A stretch of 64,000 bases of DNA from Caenorhabditis remanei. Its lineage: Eukaryota > Nematoda > Chromadorea > Rhabditida > Rhabditidae. Each line of letters begins with the position of its first letter. The stretch's first letter is position 1. The translations under genes and the position numbers were made by a program. Shown here in pieces: positions 10,200 through 21,450 of this stretch. Under the pieces are notes generated by a model. That model was not told the DNA's origin and did not search any database. It was given only the letters and a program-made list of their open reading frames with translations. The DNA is taken from assembly GCF_010183535.1 (NCBI RefSeq), contig NC_071328.1, positions 4,774,001 through 4,838,000 of the forward strand, read 5' to 3'.

Positions 10200-10389
10200 C
10201 AATCTCACTAGCTATTGTAATTCCGTTTGGTGGATACTAATACCATGAATAAGTATCTACTGGCGGGATTTCACTAGTTAGTTTGAGATTGAAATGCCAC
10301 TTCTGGCGACAAGTCAACTCTATATTTGAAACAGAAACAATTGAAATGTTTAGTAAGATACACGCTGGCTTGCCGATTGAATTGATGGC
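10200..10389 (+). ncRNA. hairpin unit 6 (A 10200-10291, B 10296-10389), pri-miRNA-like
   Basis: Hairpin A: caatctcactagctattgta, then attccgtttggtggatact, pairs with aagtatctactggcgggatt, then tcactagttagtttgagattg, with several G:U pairs. Hairpin B has a conserved outer stem (gccacttctggcgac with the arm ending cgattgaattgatggc) and an altered 3' inner arm. Confidence 0.6.
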
Positions 10390-10429
10390 TACTTTTATTT
10401 CAACGTTTTGGGATAATAAGAGGGAAAGT

Positions 10430-11695
10430 GGGAGGACAATGGATACACTCTTGGATTGCTGAAACTTCAGGATAGGGGTATCATCACAATTTTCAGAAAT
10501 TGAAGAGACATCGAGATTGTCCACGGAGATGCATACACTTTTTATCTGGTCGTTAGTCGAATCCGGAAGTTGATTTCTTTGAAAAAACGCGGAAGTAGGA
10601 TGCTCTACAATACAGTATCGACCCATCCGACGTTCCGATTCGGCCCCGCTAGATAGTTATCGATTAGAAGTTTTCCTAGTTTCAGAATCATCCTTCCCTG
10701 TCTACGTCAAACTCAGTATACACAGAAAGTTCTCTTAAGAAAGGATAGTTGACAACTGGAACGATTACGGTACCTGTTCCTCCTCTCAACCATCACCAGT
10801 GGCCAACCAAACATCGCCTTTTTCTCAAGTGTTTCCCATTTCGGTTACTGTAGTTTTATGGGATTTTTTGTTTGTCTTTTCTTCAAAAAAACATGAGAAA
10901 CGAGGAAGAAAGGGGAAATGTCAGTGACCACCTGCAAGTGATCATTAGACACAATAAATACTTGAAATGGGAAATAAGAAGGAGTCGAGGGAAGGGAACA
11001 AACGGATCTGGACCACACTTTAAGGATGACCAATTGGGTTAAAAGCTTAGAAATACTCGTAGATCACAAAGTTTAGTAATCACAGGGAGAAGCAATCTCT
11101 TGAAGTTTTGGTAAAGCTCTGTATGTCAGCGTTCTGCTACAGTAATCCCTTGGAATCCAGTTTTTGAAAAAATTTTCTTCTCTGGTTTTTCCAATGATTT
11201 AATCTGTTTTAGAAGAGATTTCCCCAAATTTTTGACGGCGATCTAACTTGAGAGCAAACCGCCTCAGTGATATACTTGTTGTGAGTCCCAACGACATTGT
11301 TACAGTACCCTTCACAATCCGATATTTACTTTTTCTCAAATATAATAGCCTTCCTCACTCAACGTCCTCCAAAAGACCTACAGTACCCTTCGTTCATCGA
11401 CGCAGCATTCAAAATATGTTATTGAAAGAGTGGCAATGAGAGGCGGTAGATAAAACGGCATTATGTTTTTACAAAAAGAGAGAGAAAAAAAGGTATGTTG
11501 TGCAATTTGAAGGTTATCTGACAGAGAGATTATCTGACAGAGGTTGTGAGAAAGAGAAGAAAAGATATTTGAATTGGGAAGTTAGGAAAAGTACGAGGAA
11601 GAGGGGAGACTGATAGGGAAGAGGGGAAAGGATTGGCAACAATTGGGAAGTCTAGAAATCTAACTCTGAGAAAACTAGTCCTCCACATACTCGAA
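10430..11695. repeat. segmental duplication block, right copy
   Basis: Right-hand copy of the 4960-6340 block, with internal deletions. Similarity ends at the shared words aaactagtcctccacatact, just before 11695. After that point the left copy continues towards the membrane-protein gene, while this copy runs into unrelated AT-rich sequence. Confidence 0.7.
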
Positions 11696-12646
11696 TACGT
11701 GGTAAGTATGATATTGACTTTGGCCGTTTTGAGTTGAAATTGTTCAACTTTAATTTTCAAAAAATGCTTAATTATTCGAGTTTTCAAAAAAAACGCTCAA
11801 ATTGCTTGTTTTCGGAGGAATTTCCAAACCAAAAATCGAAAAATACTAGTTTTTGGTTCATGACCTAGAAGCCCAGTTCGACCGGCAGTTGTTTTCATTT
11901 ATGAAAACGCAAGCCTTCAAAATGTAGAGTTTTTATAATCTAGCATTATTGAAAAACCAAAAAACCTCGTCTCTTAAAATTGGAGCTCCTTGTAAGTTCT
12001 TTTTTTAAACCGAACACGACCACCCACTGCACTGAAACCCTCAATCGAATGACCAGAACGTAACCTTTCGTTCTCTTTTTTCTCCCGAATTTCCCCTATC
12101 TTTTCTAATCTTTCCCCTCACTTCTTATCTGTCTTCACTATCGCTAACATCTGATAAAAAGAGACATTTCGAATTTCAAAAGTGAAAAAACTAACAAAGT
12201 GTCATTGCTACGGAATCAAATTAAAAACAGTAGACACTGCGAAGAAATAATGGAGTCTGATAGCAACAATGCAAAAAATCAAGGAGAACCGGTGAAAGAG
12301 TGAGTGGGAGATTTGAAGGCGGGGTGTGGTGCAAGTGCGCTCTACGGAGAAAAAACTTAGAGGAGGCGTCTCTCAGTGGAGAGTGGAGATAGAAAAATTT
12401 TGAAATCAGATACAGAATTCTCACGATTTAAGCTTTATAAGCATATATTTTAAGATATCAGTTTCAAAAAATGGAGTCACGAAAGGGAAGCGCATAGAGA
12501 ACAAATTTGAGGCGGCGTAATAATAGAAGCGCATGGAATCCGCGACCGCTGTTTGTATAGCTAGAATGCTAAAAATTTGAAGATTCCATATTAGTTTTCA
12601 CACTTTCATTACCTTCACGCTGCGCCGAGATACGTCCCTTAAAATT
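11696..12646. other. intergenic, no gene recognised
   Basis: AT-rich upstream region of the next gene. It contains a short gcgctctacggagaaaaa word resembling the dispersed GCGCTC family, but no supported exon. Confidence 0.4.
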
Positions 12647-15600
12647 ATGATCTACGAGTTCCACAGTGAAGCACTTTTCAAATTCAGAGACAAAAAACCA
12701 GTGAATGGAAGTAGAAAATCGGGTCGAAAAGCGAAAGCACCAACAGAGGAATCCAACAAAAACAACCTCCCAGCAGCCCTTCTTCCCAAGTTTCCATCTC
12801 AAAAAATCTTGAAAAAAAAGTCATCAGATGATACGATTGAAGTGGCTCCGATGGTGACACCAGAGCAAATTCCATTCACTTATGACGATGAAGATAAGGA
12901 AAAGGCTGAAAATCATTGGGAGGAGCCAATGTTGGTGATTGATGAGTTACAGGATAATGAGAATGAATTGGAGAGACAAATGCAACAGTTGAGGGAGGTA
13001 GAGATGCAGGAAGCGGTGCATGTCTCACCAGTGGATCAGCCGTCTGTGGTAGGTGGCCTAGGTTTTGCATTTTGGCGGCCACGACCGTATTTACTATTTC
13101 ACATACTTGCAAACCGGCCCGACGCGTAACTCGCTTCAAACTCACTTTTATAAGCTGAAAAATATACCAAAATGTAGATCTCGGCGAGTTCTATGTTCGT
13201 TACTTACAACGGGCCGGTTATCGGATCGGTAAAGACGTATTGCGGTCAGTTGTGATATTTTTATATCATAATGTATGCGTTACGGCGAGTTCACTTTCAT
13301 ACTTCAAGAATTTTTTAATTCGGTGCGCAACCCGCTGGAAGCGAGTGCCGGAAAGTTTGGTCAGTGAAACGGCCAAAAAAAATTGAGGGCCGTAGCCTAT
13401 CAACTTCTGACGAGTTGATTTTCCACGTTTTGATGGTATTTTCTATCACTTTTGATATATTATTCAATAAATTCGAGAAAATACGGCAAATATTGATAGA
13501 AAAACACTAAAAGCTTTCGAAAATAGCCCCAGAAATAGCAGCATACTGAAATAACACATTTTATTGATGTGAAATGTTTACTTCGAAGTCGATTTTCTAG
13601 GCTACGGCCCCCAATTTCCTTCGGCCATTTCACTGACCAAACTTTCCGGCGCTCGCTTCCAGCCGGTTGTGCACCAAATTAAAAAATTCTTGAAGTATGA
13701 AAATGAACTCGCCGTAACTCATACATTTCGATATGAAGACTTCACAACAGACCACAATACGTCTTTCATGTGGCGCGGGCCGGGAAAGAGTGCAAAAAAC
13801 CAAAAAGCTATTCTAGCCAGGCCCCTGCCACATCAACGAACCGTAGTAAGGCACGGACATAGAACTCGTCGAGATCTACATTTTGGTATATTTTTTACCT
13901 CAAAATATTGCGTTTTAAGCGAGTTCGGCCTGTTTTGCAAGTATGGAATCCTGAAATACTATTTCAGGATTCCAATGCCAAGAAGTCATCACAACCCGAG
14001 AAACCAGCGGTCCCTGTCGACAGAAAAGTCGATAAACCGAGTGGACGTGAGAAGAAAAGTGACAGGATGAAGAATAAGAAAGAGAGAAGTCTGTCGTCGG
14101 ATGAGAAGAAATCAGCGGGCGAGAAGAATCCGAATCCTGTGATGTTGAAAAAGAAGGCGTCGGCAGAAAATGCGAATTCAGATGAGGTGATGAGAAAAAG
14201 TGCGAGAAAATCGAAGAGACAGAAGAAGTCGGCGTTCAAGCCAGTCGTTCAGGTAATTCAACATTCTCCGATTTTCTTTTTTTCCAATCCGAAAATTCCA
14301 GAAACCCGGATGTCCCCCTTCTCAAGGACCTACATCAATCTACCAAGTTGTCCCAGCGTGTCCCAAAACGGATCGCTCTCTGAAATTGCCGATCGCCGAG
14401 CAGAAGTCTTATGATGATCGTGGAAGAAAAGCCAGAAGAGATCCTCAACCACCGGCACCAAAACCACCACCAGCCAAATCACCGCTTCCGAGTAACGCAG
14501 CGTTGACGGCTGGAGCTCAGGCTCAAGGCGCACAGGGACCTCCAGGTGCTCTGGGAGCTCCAGGCCCTCAAGGAGCGCCGAGGAAAAAGATTGCATTTAT
14601 GAAGAATGTCTTGAAAAAGACAAAGTTTTGGAGACGGGCGGATTGTGTTGCTGATCCGTAAGTTTTTAGGGTCGAAGAGACGCAGGCAGCGAGAGTGTCT
14701 CGTTGTCTGTGTCTCTCTTGCGCTCAACAGTAAGAGAGAAGCAGACAGTTAGAGACTCTAGCTTTCTCAGTCTCTCAGCATACGGAGACGGCGAGAAACT
14801 CTCATTGTCTGGGATTGAAAATTGAATGATGAAAGCACGCTCTTTATCTCGGTGCAGCGTTGCGATGGAAAAATTTTGAAGACAGGTTCTGAATCCTCGC
14901 ATCATCAGCTTTCACGTCACGTAACTTATGGAATAGGGGAACCATTCAAAATAGGTAACGGATCCGAAATTTGCATAAAAAGAAAGCTGATAACGTGAGA
15001 ATTCTAAATATGTTTTCAAAACTTCTCTAGCTCAACTTTGAACGGAGTTATGTTCGCTCAAAGTTTCTAACAGTAGAGCGCGCTTACATCACTTTTAAAA
15101 CTGACTTTCTGCTACAAGAGAGACACAGACAGTTAGACACTTTAACTTTCTGAGTCTCTCAGCACCCGCCCATATGGTTTTGAAAGCTCCTACTGTAATT
15201 TTATAGTAACCTAAATCTAAATCCTTTCAGATCCCAAGAAATGCTCACAAAATTGTACGTGAAGCCGGATTACGACACCATGAACCCATATGATTTTGTT
15301 CCGGACCTTCAAGAATGTCAAATCTACGAATATGATATTCGTAAACGACTCGTTAATACTTGTTGCGGAAGAGACGAGGTCTTCATCAACAAACGTCCTT
15401 TCTGGTTGAATCGAACCGCCACTGACGTCATTCCGAAAGTTCGAATTCAATTGCACCGCCCGTTGAAACAAATGTACCTCGGGAACCCGGCGAGTGTTCT
15501 TCCAAAACTTTCAAGACCTGAAACGAAGTATGAACCGTCGACTGTTCCGTTAGAGATGCTGGTTGCACTCGATCCGATGTTTGGAATAGATTTAAGTGGG

Positions 15601-16853
15601 AAGACGCCGAAGGAGAATGAGTTGAATCGGGTGTGTGCGAACACTTTTCACGCGACAATTCAATTTGAGATGGAGAAACAGGCATGGGATAAGTTGGTGG
15701 GTTAGAGATGACTGTTTTCACAATAGAGCGCACTTTCTATTTTCAGACCGAACAGGGGAAAAAAGAAGCTGTGAGGATGAGAAAGCTGCAGGAAGAGATG
15801 GATAACCTGGAGAAGCAGAAGAAGCTGGGGAAAAAAATTTCTTCTTGTGAGGATCTTAGGAGAGTGTCGTTCAAGGCGGAGGGAGAATTGCATTTGAATG
15901 TTTATAATCGGTACGTTTTCACAAAACTGAGAAAACGCGCTCTACTGATACAGTACCGTGCAGTAAGATATTCCTTTCTAAGCTGAAAACAACAAACTTT
16001 GAGAGGGTGTTACGCTATCACTGATTGTCCCACCAAGTAAAGTTTTTAATGGAACGTGTAGAACAAAGGTATTGCTTCATTTTTGTAGTTGACAACTTAT
16101 TTGTACGGGCACGCCCTAGAGAGTTATAGTCATTTTAAGGGGACATTTCAAAAATCTCTATTTTCTACGAGAAATTACTTTGTCGAAATGTAACTCTCTA
16201 GGGAGTGTCCGTACAAAAAAGTTGTTAACTACAAAAATGAAGCTCCACTTTTGTTCTGTATGGTTTATACATCATTTACTATGTGGGACAATCAGTGATA
16301 CCGTAAGAACCTCTCAAAATTGGTCATTTTCAACTGAAAAAGAGAAAATTGTAATCTTACTGCACGGTATTAGCTCGGCGCAGTGCTTACAACTGCGCTC
16401 CACCGAAATCCCCGTGAAAAATGCATCTTTTTCTCTGAGTCTCTTAATTTCGCACACAATTTTCTTCTGTTTCGGTTGAGCGCGGTGGGGGGGGGGGGGG
16501 CTAATACTGTAAGCGTCGGGGGCTAATACTGTAACTGGACACAGCCAACGATACTCTGTCGTCGTCTGCGTCTCACACTCTCGATATCCGATAAAGCGCA
16601 GTTGCCCCAAAAAGCCGTAGATCAAAATGTTAATTCCAGAAAGCACCGCTACAAGACAGTCCCTCCATCCGGAGAAGTCAAAGAATCAGGCCGTTTATTC
16701 GCCCGCCCACTCTACACTAAAATCGGTTCGATGAAATCAAGAAAACGGTCTCAATCTCCGTCTCGATCCCCTCTCCAATCATCTTCATCTACTTCGGTTC
16801 CATCCTCTGCTTCTTCAACGTCCACGTCTCCGGCTGATACGAAGAAAATTTGA
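12647..16853 (+). CDS. basic, proline-rich orphan protein (six exons)
   Basis: Exons 12647-13048, 13968-14252, 14302-14657, 15231-15696, 15747-15910 and 16640-16853 splice in frame to 628 aa. I do not recognise the family. The first half is low-complexity and Lys/Ser/Glu-rich. Around residues 250-330 there is a Pro/Ala stretch with a short collagen-like Gly-X-Y run (GPPGALGAPGPQGAP), too short for a collagen helix. Residues about 350-520 look folded (words CQIYEYDIRKRL, PFWLNRTATDVIP, MLVALDPMFGIDL). A predicted coiled coil follows (MRKLQEEMDNLEKQKKLG), and the tail is Ser-rich. The ATG is the first in the open frame, but the frame stays open upstream, so a further 5' exon is possible. Several introns carry palindromic MITEs. 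The location beside two signalling-type genes could fit a germline-biased cluster; that is inference. Confidence 0.75.
13102..13944. mobile_element. nested palindromic MITEs in intron 1
   Basis: The outer element has terminal inverted repeats starting catacttgcaaaccggcccg (13102) and ending with its complement at 13944. Its arms contain the aaaatataccaaaatgtaga word also found in the element in the mcm-4 intron. An inner palindrome (13231-13766) with ends aaagacgtattg... and ...caatacgtcttt interrupts it. The inner arms pair over long stretches, for example gccggaaagtttggtcagtg with its complement near 13640. Confidence 0.8.
14671..15150. mobile_element. palindromic MITE in intron 3 of the orphan gene
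   Basis: Inverted repeats: the outer words gtctgtgtctctcttg and caagagagacacagac, and the inner words catcagctttcacgt and gaaagctgataacgtg. A related element lies at about 17140-17530 in the first intron of the kinase gene. Confidence 0.7.
15954..16369. mobile_element. palindromic MITE (tagttgacaac family)
   Basis: Terminal repeats taccgtgcagtaagat (15954) and atcttactgcacggta (ending 16369). The internal arms carry ttgtagttgacaactt and the complementary aagttgttaactacaa. Relatives lie at about 24780-25020, 58750-59195 and 62093-62545. Confidence 0.8.
16385..16490. repeat. GCGCTC fold-back repeat
   Basis: Short inverted repeat bounded by gcgctccaccgaaat and atttcggtggagcgc-type ends. Similar elements lie at about 19055-19165 (kinase intron) and 20255-20375 (intergenic), with a fragment at about 60425-60480. 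It is followed here by a run of G near 16487. Confidence 0.65.
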
Positions 16854-17067
16854 GAAAAGAAAACCATTGTTTATTAGTAGTTTTTGTACTTTTTTTTTAG
16901 TGGAGAATAAAGAGTTTTAGAGGGATTTAGAATTTATTCATTTTTTCGTGAACTCCCTGCGGCGATTTCATTTTGATGAATAAGATAACGAGAGGCAATC
17001 ATTCCTACTCGATTAGAAAACCAACTCACGAACAACTTACGGCGAAGAAGAATAAAAGAAGAAAAGA

Positions 17068-20000
17068 ATGCCGGGAACTTATAGAACAACAGACGAAATT
17101 ACTGCGCAGCGACTTGACGATGGAAGAGATGTAAGTTCGCTCCATTGCAATCAAGAGAGACACAGACGACGAGAGTGTCTAATTGTCTGCGTCTCTCTTG
17201 TGTGGGAGTGGTGTAAGTGCGCTCTACTGGCAGAAGCTTTGAGTAAGCGTAACTCCGTTCAAAGTTGAGCTAGAGAAGTTTTGAAAACAGATTTAGAATC
17301 CTCTCATTATCAGCTTTCTTTTCATGCAAATTTCGAAATAGATTATAGCTACCGTTACCTATTGTGGTTCCCCTATTCCACAAGGATGGTTCCCATATTC
17401 CATAAGTTACATGACGTGAAAGCTGAAAACGTCAGAATTCTGAATCTGTCTTCAAAACTTTTCCAGCACAACATTGCGCCACGATACAGAGCGTGTTTTC
17501 ATCATTCAATTTTTAAACGCAGACAACGAGACCTTCGTGTCCTATCCTGAAAGTTATCAATAGAGCGCAATTACTAACTTGGTATTTCCAGATACATCTC
17601 AATCTGGAGAAAATGGCTCTTCTAGCATCTGGAGCATTCTCGAATGTCTACGCTGGAGTTGCAAGAACGCAATCGAATCATCAGTTGGATATTGCGATCA
17701 AAAAGACATGGCCACGTCACAAAGGAGCGCCGATGGAAGTGAAAATATTAGGAATTCTGGGAAAACTGAAGCATAAAAATGTGGTTCGACTACTGTACAG
17801 TTACCAGAAGGCTCACGAAGATCGTATCTGTCTTGGATTGATATTCGAGTGTATTCCAACGAATCTCCATCAATTTATGAAGGAAAACAATCGAAAAATC
17901 GATTCGGTCGAGATCAAATTGATCACGTGGCAACTGTTTCGTGGTCAATCGCATCTTCAGAAGGCGGGAATTTGTCATAGAGATATCAAGCCACAGAATC
18001 TTCTGTATGACACTAAGACGGGTCTTCTCAAGATTTCAGATTTCGGATCTTCATCGATTCAGTCTTCGAGAAGTGCTCAGCCGAGTTACCACGTCACTCG
18101 AGACTACAGACCGCCCGAGTTGCTTTTTGGATCGAAGCACTATGGAAGTGAAATTGGTGAGTAGGCGGTGGAGTCGGGGAAAACAGCAACGAGCTAAATA
18201 TACCCACATTTTTTGGAATTTTGGGTTCTTGCTATTGATTTTTTGTAATTTTTTATTAATTTCCACTCAAAAATTCGAATTCCCGCACAATCTTACTCTT
18301 GATTCTCAATGGAGCGCATTTGCATTTTTAGTTCAAAAAGTTTCAGTTAAGGGGCTCTATTCAGAAATCCATCAAAAATCGACTAAAAGTTTTCAAAATT
18401 TTGAATTCCCGCTCGATTTTTGACGGATTCTCAATGGTGCGCATTTGCATTTTTTATCGGTGTTAGACTAAATTTGGGTGATTCTGACCGAAATTTTTGG
18501 AGATGTCAACTGAAATAGCACGCGTGGTCCGTTGTGTTATTTTCTGTCGGTCACATACATACTGGTTCGGTTTTTTCCAGTCAACATCTGAAAGTTTCTA
18601 GACATTTGGTCATGCGGATGTGTATTCGGAGAACTCCTCAAAGGCGGAATCTTCTTGGCTGGAAAGTCGGCGACGAATCAAGAGGAGATCGTAATGGATG
18701 CGATCGGAATTCCAACGAGAGATGATTTGAGTGCAATGAAAGTGAGCAGTTCGAAATATAAGGAGATCATGGAGTCGTATCGACCGGATCACTCGAAAGT
18801 GACCGCCAATTTCACGTATCTCTATCAGCAGACTCCAGTGAATATGAGGGAGAGAAAGAGTTCGGTTTTCAATGAGGTACTTTGAACCGTTTCGGAATTT
18901 TTTGAAATTTGAATTTCCAGAAAGTTGGTCTAGAAGATATGAAAGCGGCTACCGAGTTGATACGACAGATTCTGGTTTACAAGCCGGAGAATCGTCTCTC
19001 CGGATTGGAGCTTCTGAAGAGCACATTCTTCTCAGAGGTATTAGCATGACATACGTCTCACAACCGCGCTCTACCGAAATCAAAAAAAATTCGTGCGAAA
19101 TTGAGGGACTCGGAGAAAAAGATGCATTTTTCAAGGTGATTTCGGTGGAGCGCAGTTGTAAAAACTGTGCAGAGCTAATGAGTAAAACTGTACATTTTTT
19201 CTTCATTATAACCGAATTTCCAGATATTCGAACCCAAAAAACTGCGGTGGAATCGAGAAAAAAGTTGCGTGACATCACAAGATTTGAGAGATGTGGAGCA
19301 GGGCGATCTGACGACAACCTACCGTAGCAGCCGCAGTCGCAGTGGCAGTCGCTCTCGATCTCGATCTTCGTCTCGTCGTCGTTCGATTTCAAGAAAACCA
19401 GTGAAAGGAAGAAGACGTAAAATTGGAAGCAAATCGGTTCGTGCTCGCAGCTCCCGTACTCGTTCTCGATCTCGATCTTCGTCTCGTCGTCGTTCGATTT
19501 CAAGAAAACCAGTGAAAGGAAGAAGACGTAAAATTGGAAGCAAATCGGTTCGTGCTCGCAGCTCCCGTACTCGTTCTCGATCTCGATCTTCGTCTCGTCG
19601 TCGTTCGATTTCAAGAAAACCAGTGAAAGGAAGAAGACGTAAAATTGGAAGCAAATCGGTTCGTGCTCGCAGCTCCCGTACTCGTTCTCGATCTCGATCC
19701 GTTTCTACTGCCAGAGAACCAAGTCGTCGTCGCGTTCGTCGTGTTCGCTCTACAAAAGAGAAATCTCGCAGCAGAAGTCGTTCAGTCTCATCTCGTCGCT
19801 CATCCAAGAGAAGCGTATCAAGACGTTCTTCTCGCCGTGCCACTCCGAAACCAAAAGGAAAATCTCGCCGGGCAGCTCGCGAGACTTCAATCCGGAGTTC
19901 AAGCAGTCGCAGTAGCAGCCGTAGTCGCAGTGGATCTCGCCGTAGATACGGAAATGTCAAATCCACGAGAAGTCATCGTATGGGATCTCATTGTGGATAA
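17068..20000 (+). CDS. GSK3-family protein kinase with C-terminal RS domain
   Basis: Exons 17068-17130, 17592-18156, 18602-18876, 18921-19037 and 19224-20000 give 598 aa. The kinase domain covers about residues 30-335. Visible motifs are the Gly loop LASGAFSNVYAG, the ATP lysine in IAIKK, catalytic HRDIKPQNLL, DFG, and activation segment SYHVTRDYRPPEL with the GSK3-type tyrosine. DIWSCGCVFGELL and GKSATNQ follow. The last exon first encodes a bridge (FEPKKLRWNREKS) and then about 220 residues rich in Arg-Ser. That tail includes three near-identical 37-residue repeats (111 bp each, from 19371, 19482 and 19593). By homology it is an active Ser/Thr kinase of the GSK3/shaggy type. RS tails usually direct proteins to splicing speckles or serve as SR-kinase substrates, but localisation here is inferred. 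I do not give a symbol because the family is expanded in nematodes. Confidence 0.85.
17140..17530. mobile_element. palindromic MITE in kinase intron 1
   Basis: Related to 14671-15150: it shares the words agagacacagacgacgagag and tctgcgtctctcttg, and an inverted pair cattatcagctttct / gaaagctgaaaacgtc. Confidence 0.65.
19371..19703 (+). repeat. three 111-bp in-frame repeats encoding RS segments
   Basis: Three consecutive copies starting tctcgtcgtcgttcgatttc at 19371, 19482 and 19593, apparently identical in nucleotides for most of their length. Each encodes 37 residues that include SISRKPVKGRRRKIGSK. Identity at silent sites points to very recent duplication or gene conversion. Confidence 0.9.
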
Positions 20001-21450
20001 GCAGAGAAACAATTAACCAACTAACCCATCAATAAACATTCGAGACGGTCGAGTGAATTACCGCTGAAAAAGAGAACTATTCTTGCCTAACTACAAGTTG
20101 AAATGAATTTGTGCACGTACAAATGTTTAGATTTTGAAAACAATATTCAATGCACAGAGTGTTCTAGGATACTGGTGAGCAAGTGCGCTCTAGTGATAAA
20201 CTTGCTCACGAGGGATACGGTAGAAGTTGACTCATATTTTCGGTTTCTTGTTAGCTCGGCACAGTTCTCACAACTGCGCTCCACCGAAATGCCCTTGAAA
20301 AATGTATCTTTTTCTCTGACTCTCTCAATTTCGCACATTATTTTCTTTGGTTTCGGTAGAGCGCGGTTGTAAGAAGCGTGCCATACGATTAAGTTAATCA
20401 AAGCTTTAAGTAGAATATGGCCTAACTTTTTCACTTATATGTTTCCAGGCAATTGTCAACCGCTGTGAGAGCCACGCCAAGCATAATTTTTCTGTGTATT
20501 TCAAGTTTTGTTCTGTTTCGTAGATAGATCAAACATAGATCTCCAATTTTGTAGATCACAATCATTTCGTCGTATGCGCCGTCCATGGAAACATATGGCC
20601 TTTTGGAAGTGACTGCTCCTTGACACTATTACGAAAGGTTTGCTTATGGCCAATGGAGCTTGTACGACTCTTCCTGATTGAGCTGCATCTTTTCAAAGTT
20701 TTACTTTTTCGGATCTTGCAAAAAACCATACTTGCAAACTGAGCTGGCGCGTAACTCGCGTCAAACTCAAGATTATGAGTTGAAAAATATACCAAAATGC
20801 AGGTTTCGACGAGTTATGTTTGTGTCCTACTACGGGCCGGATAGCTATTTGTTTATATGCCATGGACAGGGCTAGAATGGCTTTTTGGCGGTTTTTCTCG
20901 AGTCGTTGCAGCAAGTTACGCGACTCCCTATAATGTTTTACTTTTTAAAATTTATATATTTGTATAGAACAAATCTAGGACTACATTTTTACAGTTGACA
21001 ACTTTTCATTAGCTCCACCCACTTTCGAGATATGCGTCTTTAAAGATTGCAGCTTTCTCCTCGCCGGGTCTGCAGTTACCATCTTTAAAAACGCATATCT
21101 CAGAAGTGAGCGGAGCTAGCAAAAAATGATTAACTGCAAAAATGTAGCCCTGGTTTTGATCTACAAGATCAACATAAAATCAATAAATTTGGGCTGAAAA
21201 TAAAAATGTTACAAAAACTCGAAGTCAATTTTTTGCAAACATTTTTAATTTCGCAATTTTTAATGGCAAAACCCCGTGGCAGCCTTCGTTCAAAAAATAA
21301 ATTTATACAAAATTGAACGTGACATGATTCTAATATTTTGTTGTTGATTTCCACGTTCCAATGCTAATTTCCCTCTGATTTCACAAGAATTCATCCATTC
21401 CCAATATTTCACTTATTGTGTGCTGACGAAGATCTTCGAGAGATATAACA
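20001..21450. other. intergenic with dispersed elements
   Basis: Holds a GCGCTC fold-back repeat (about 20255-20375). A half-copy of the catacttgcaaa MITE family lies at 20727-20880, without its second arm. A palindrome (about 20965-21175) carries cgcatatctcagaagtgagc and its inverted partner. No gene is supported. Confidence 0.6.

Noticed and set aside
14530..14580. A collagen gene
   Set aside because: Only about five Gly-X-Y triplets; cuticle collagens have much longer tracts and flanking Cys patterns.
19319..19966. 215-codon antisense frame rich in Arg/Glu/Leu
   Set aside because: Mirror image of the RS-coding repeats; the sense frame is spliced to a kinase domain.
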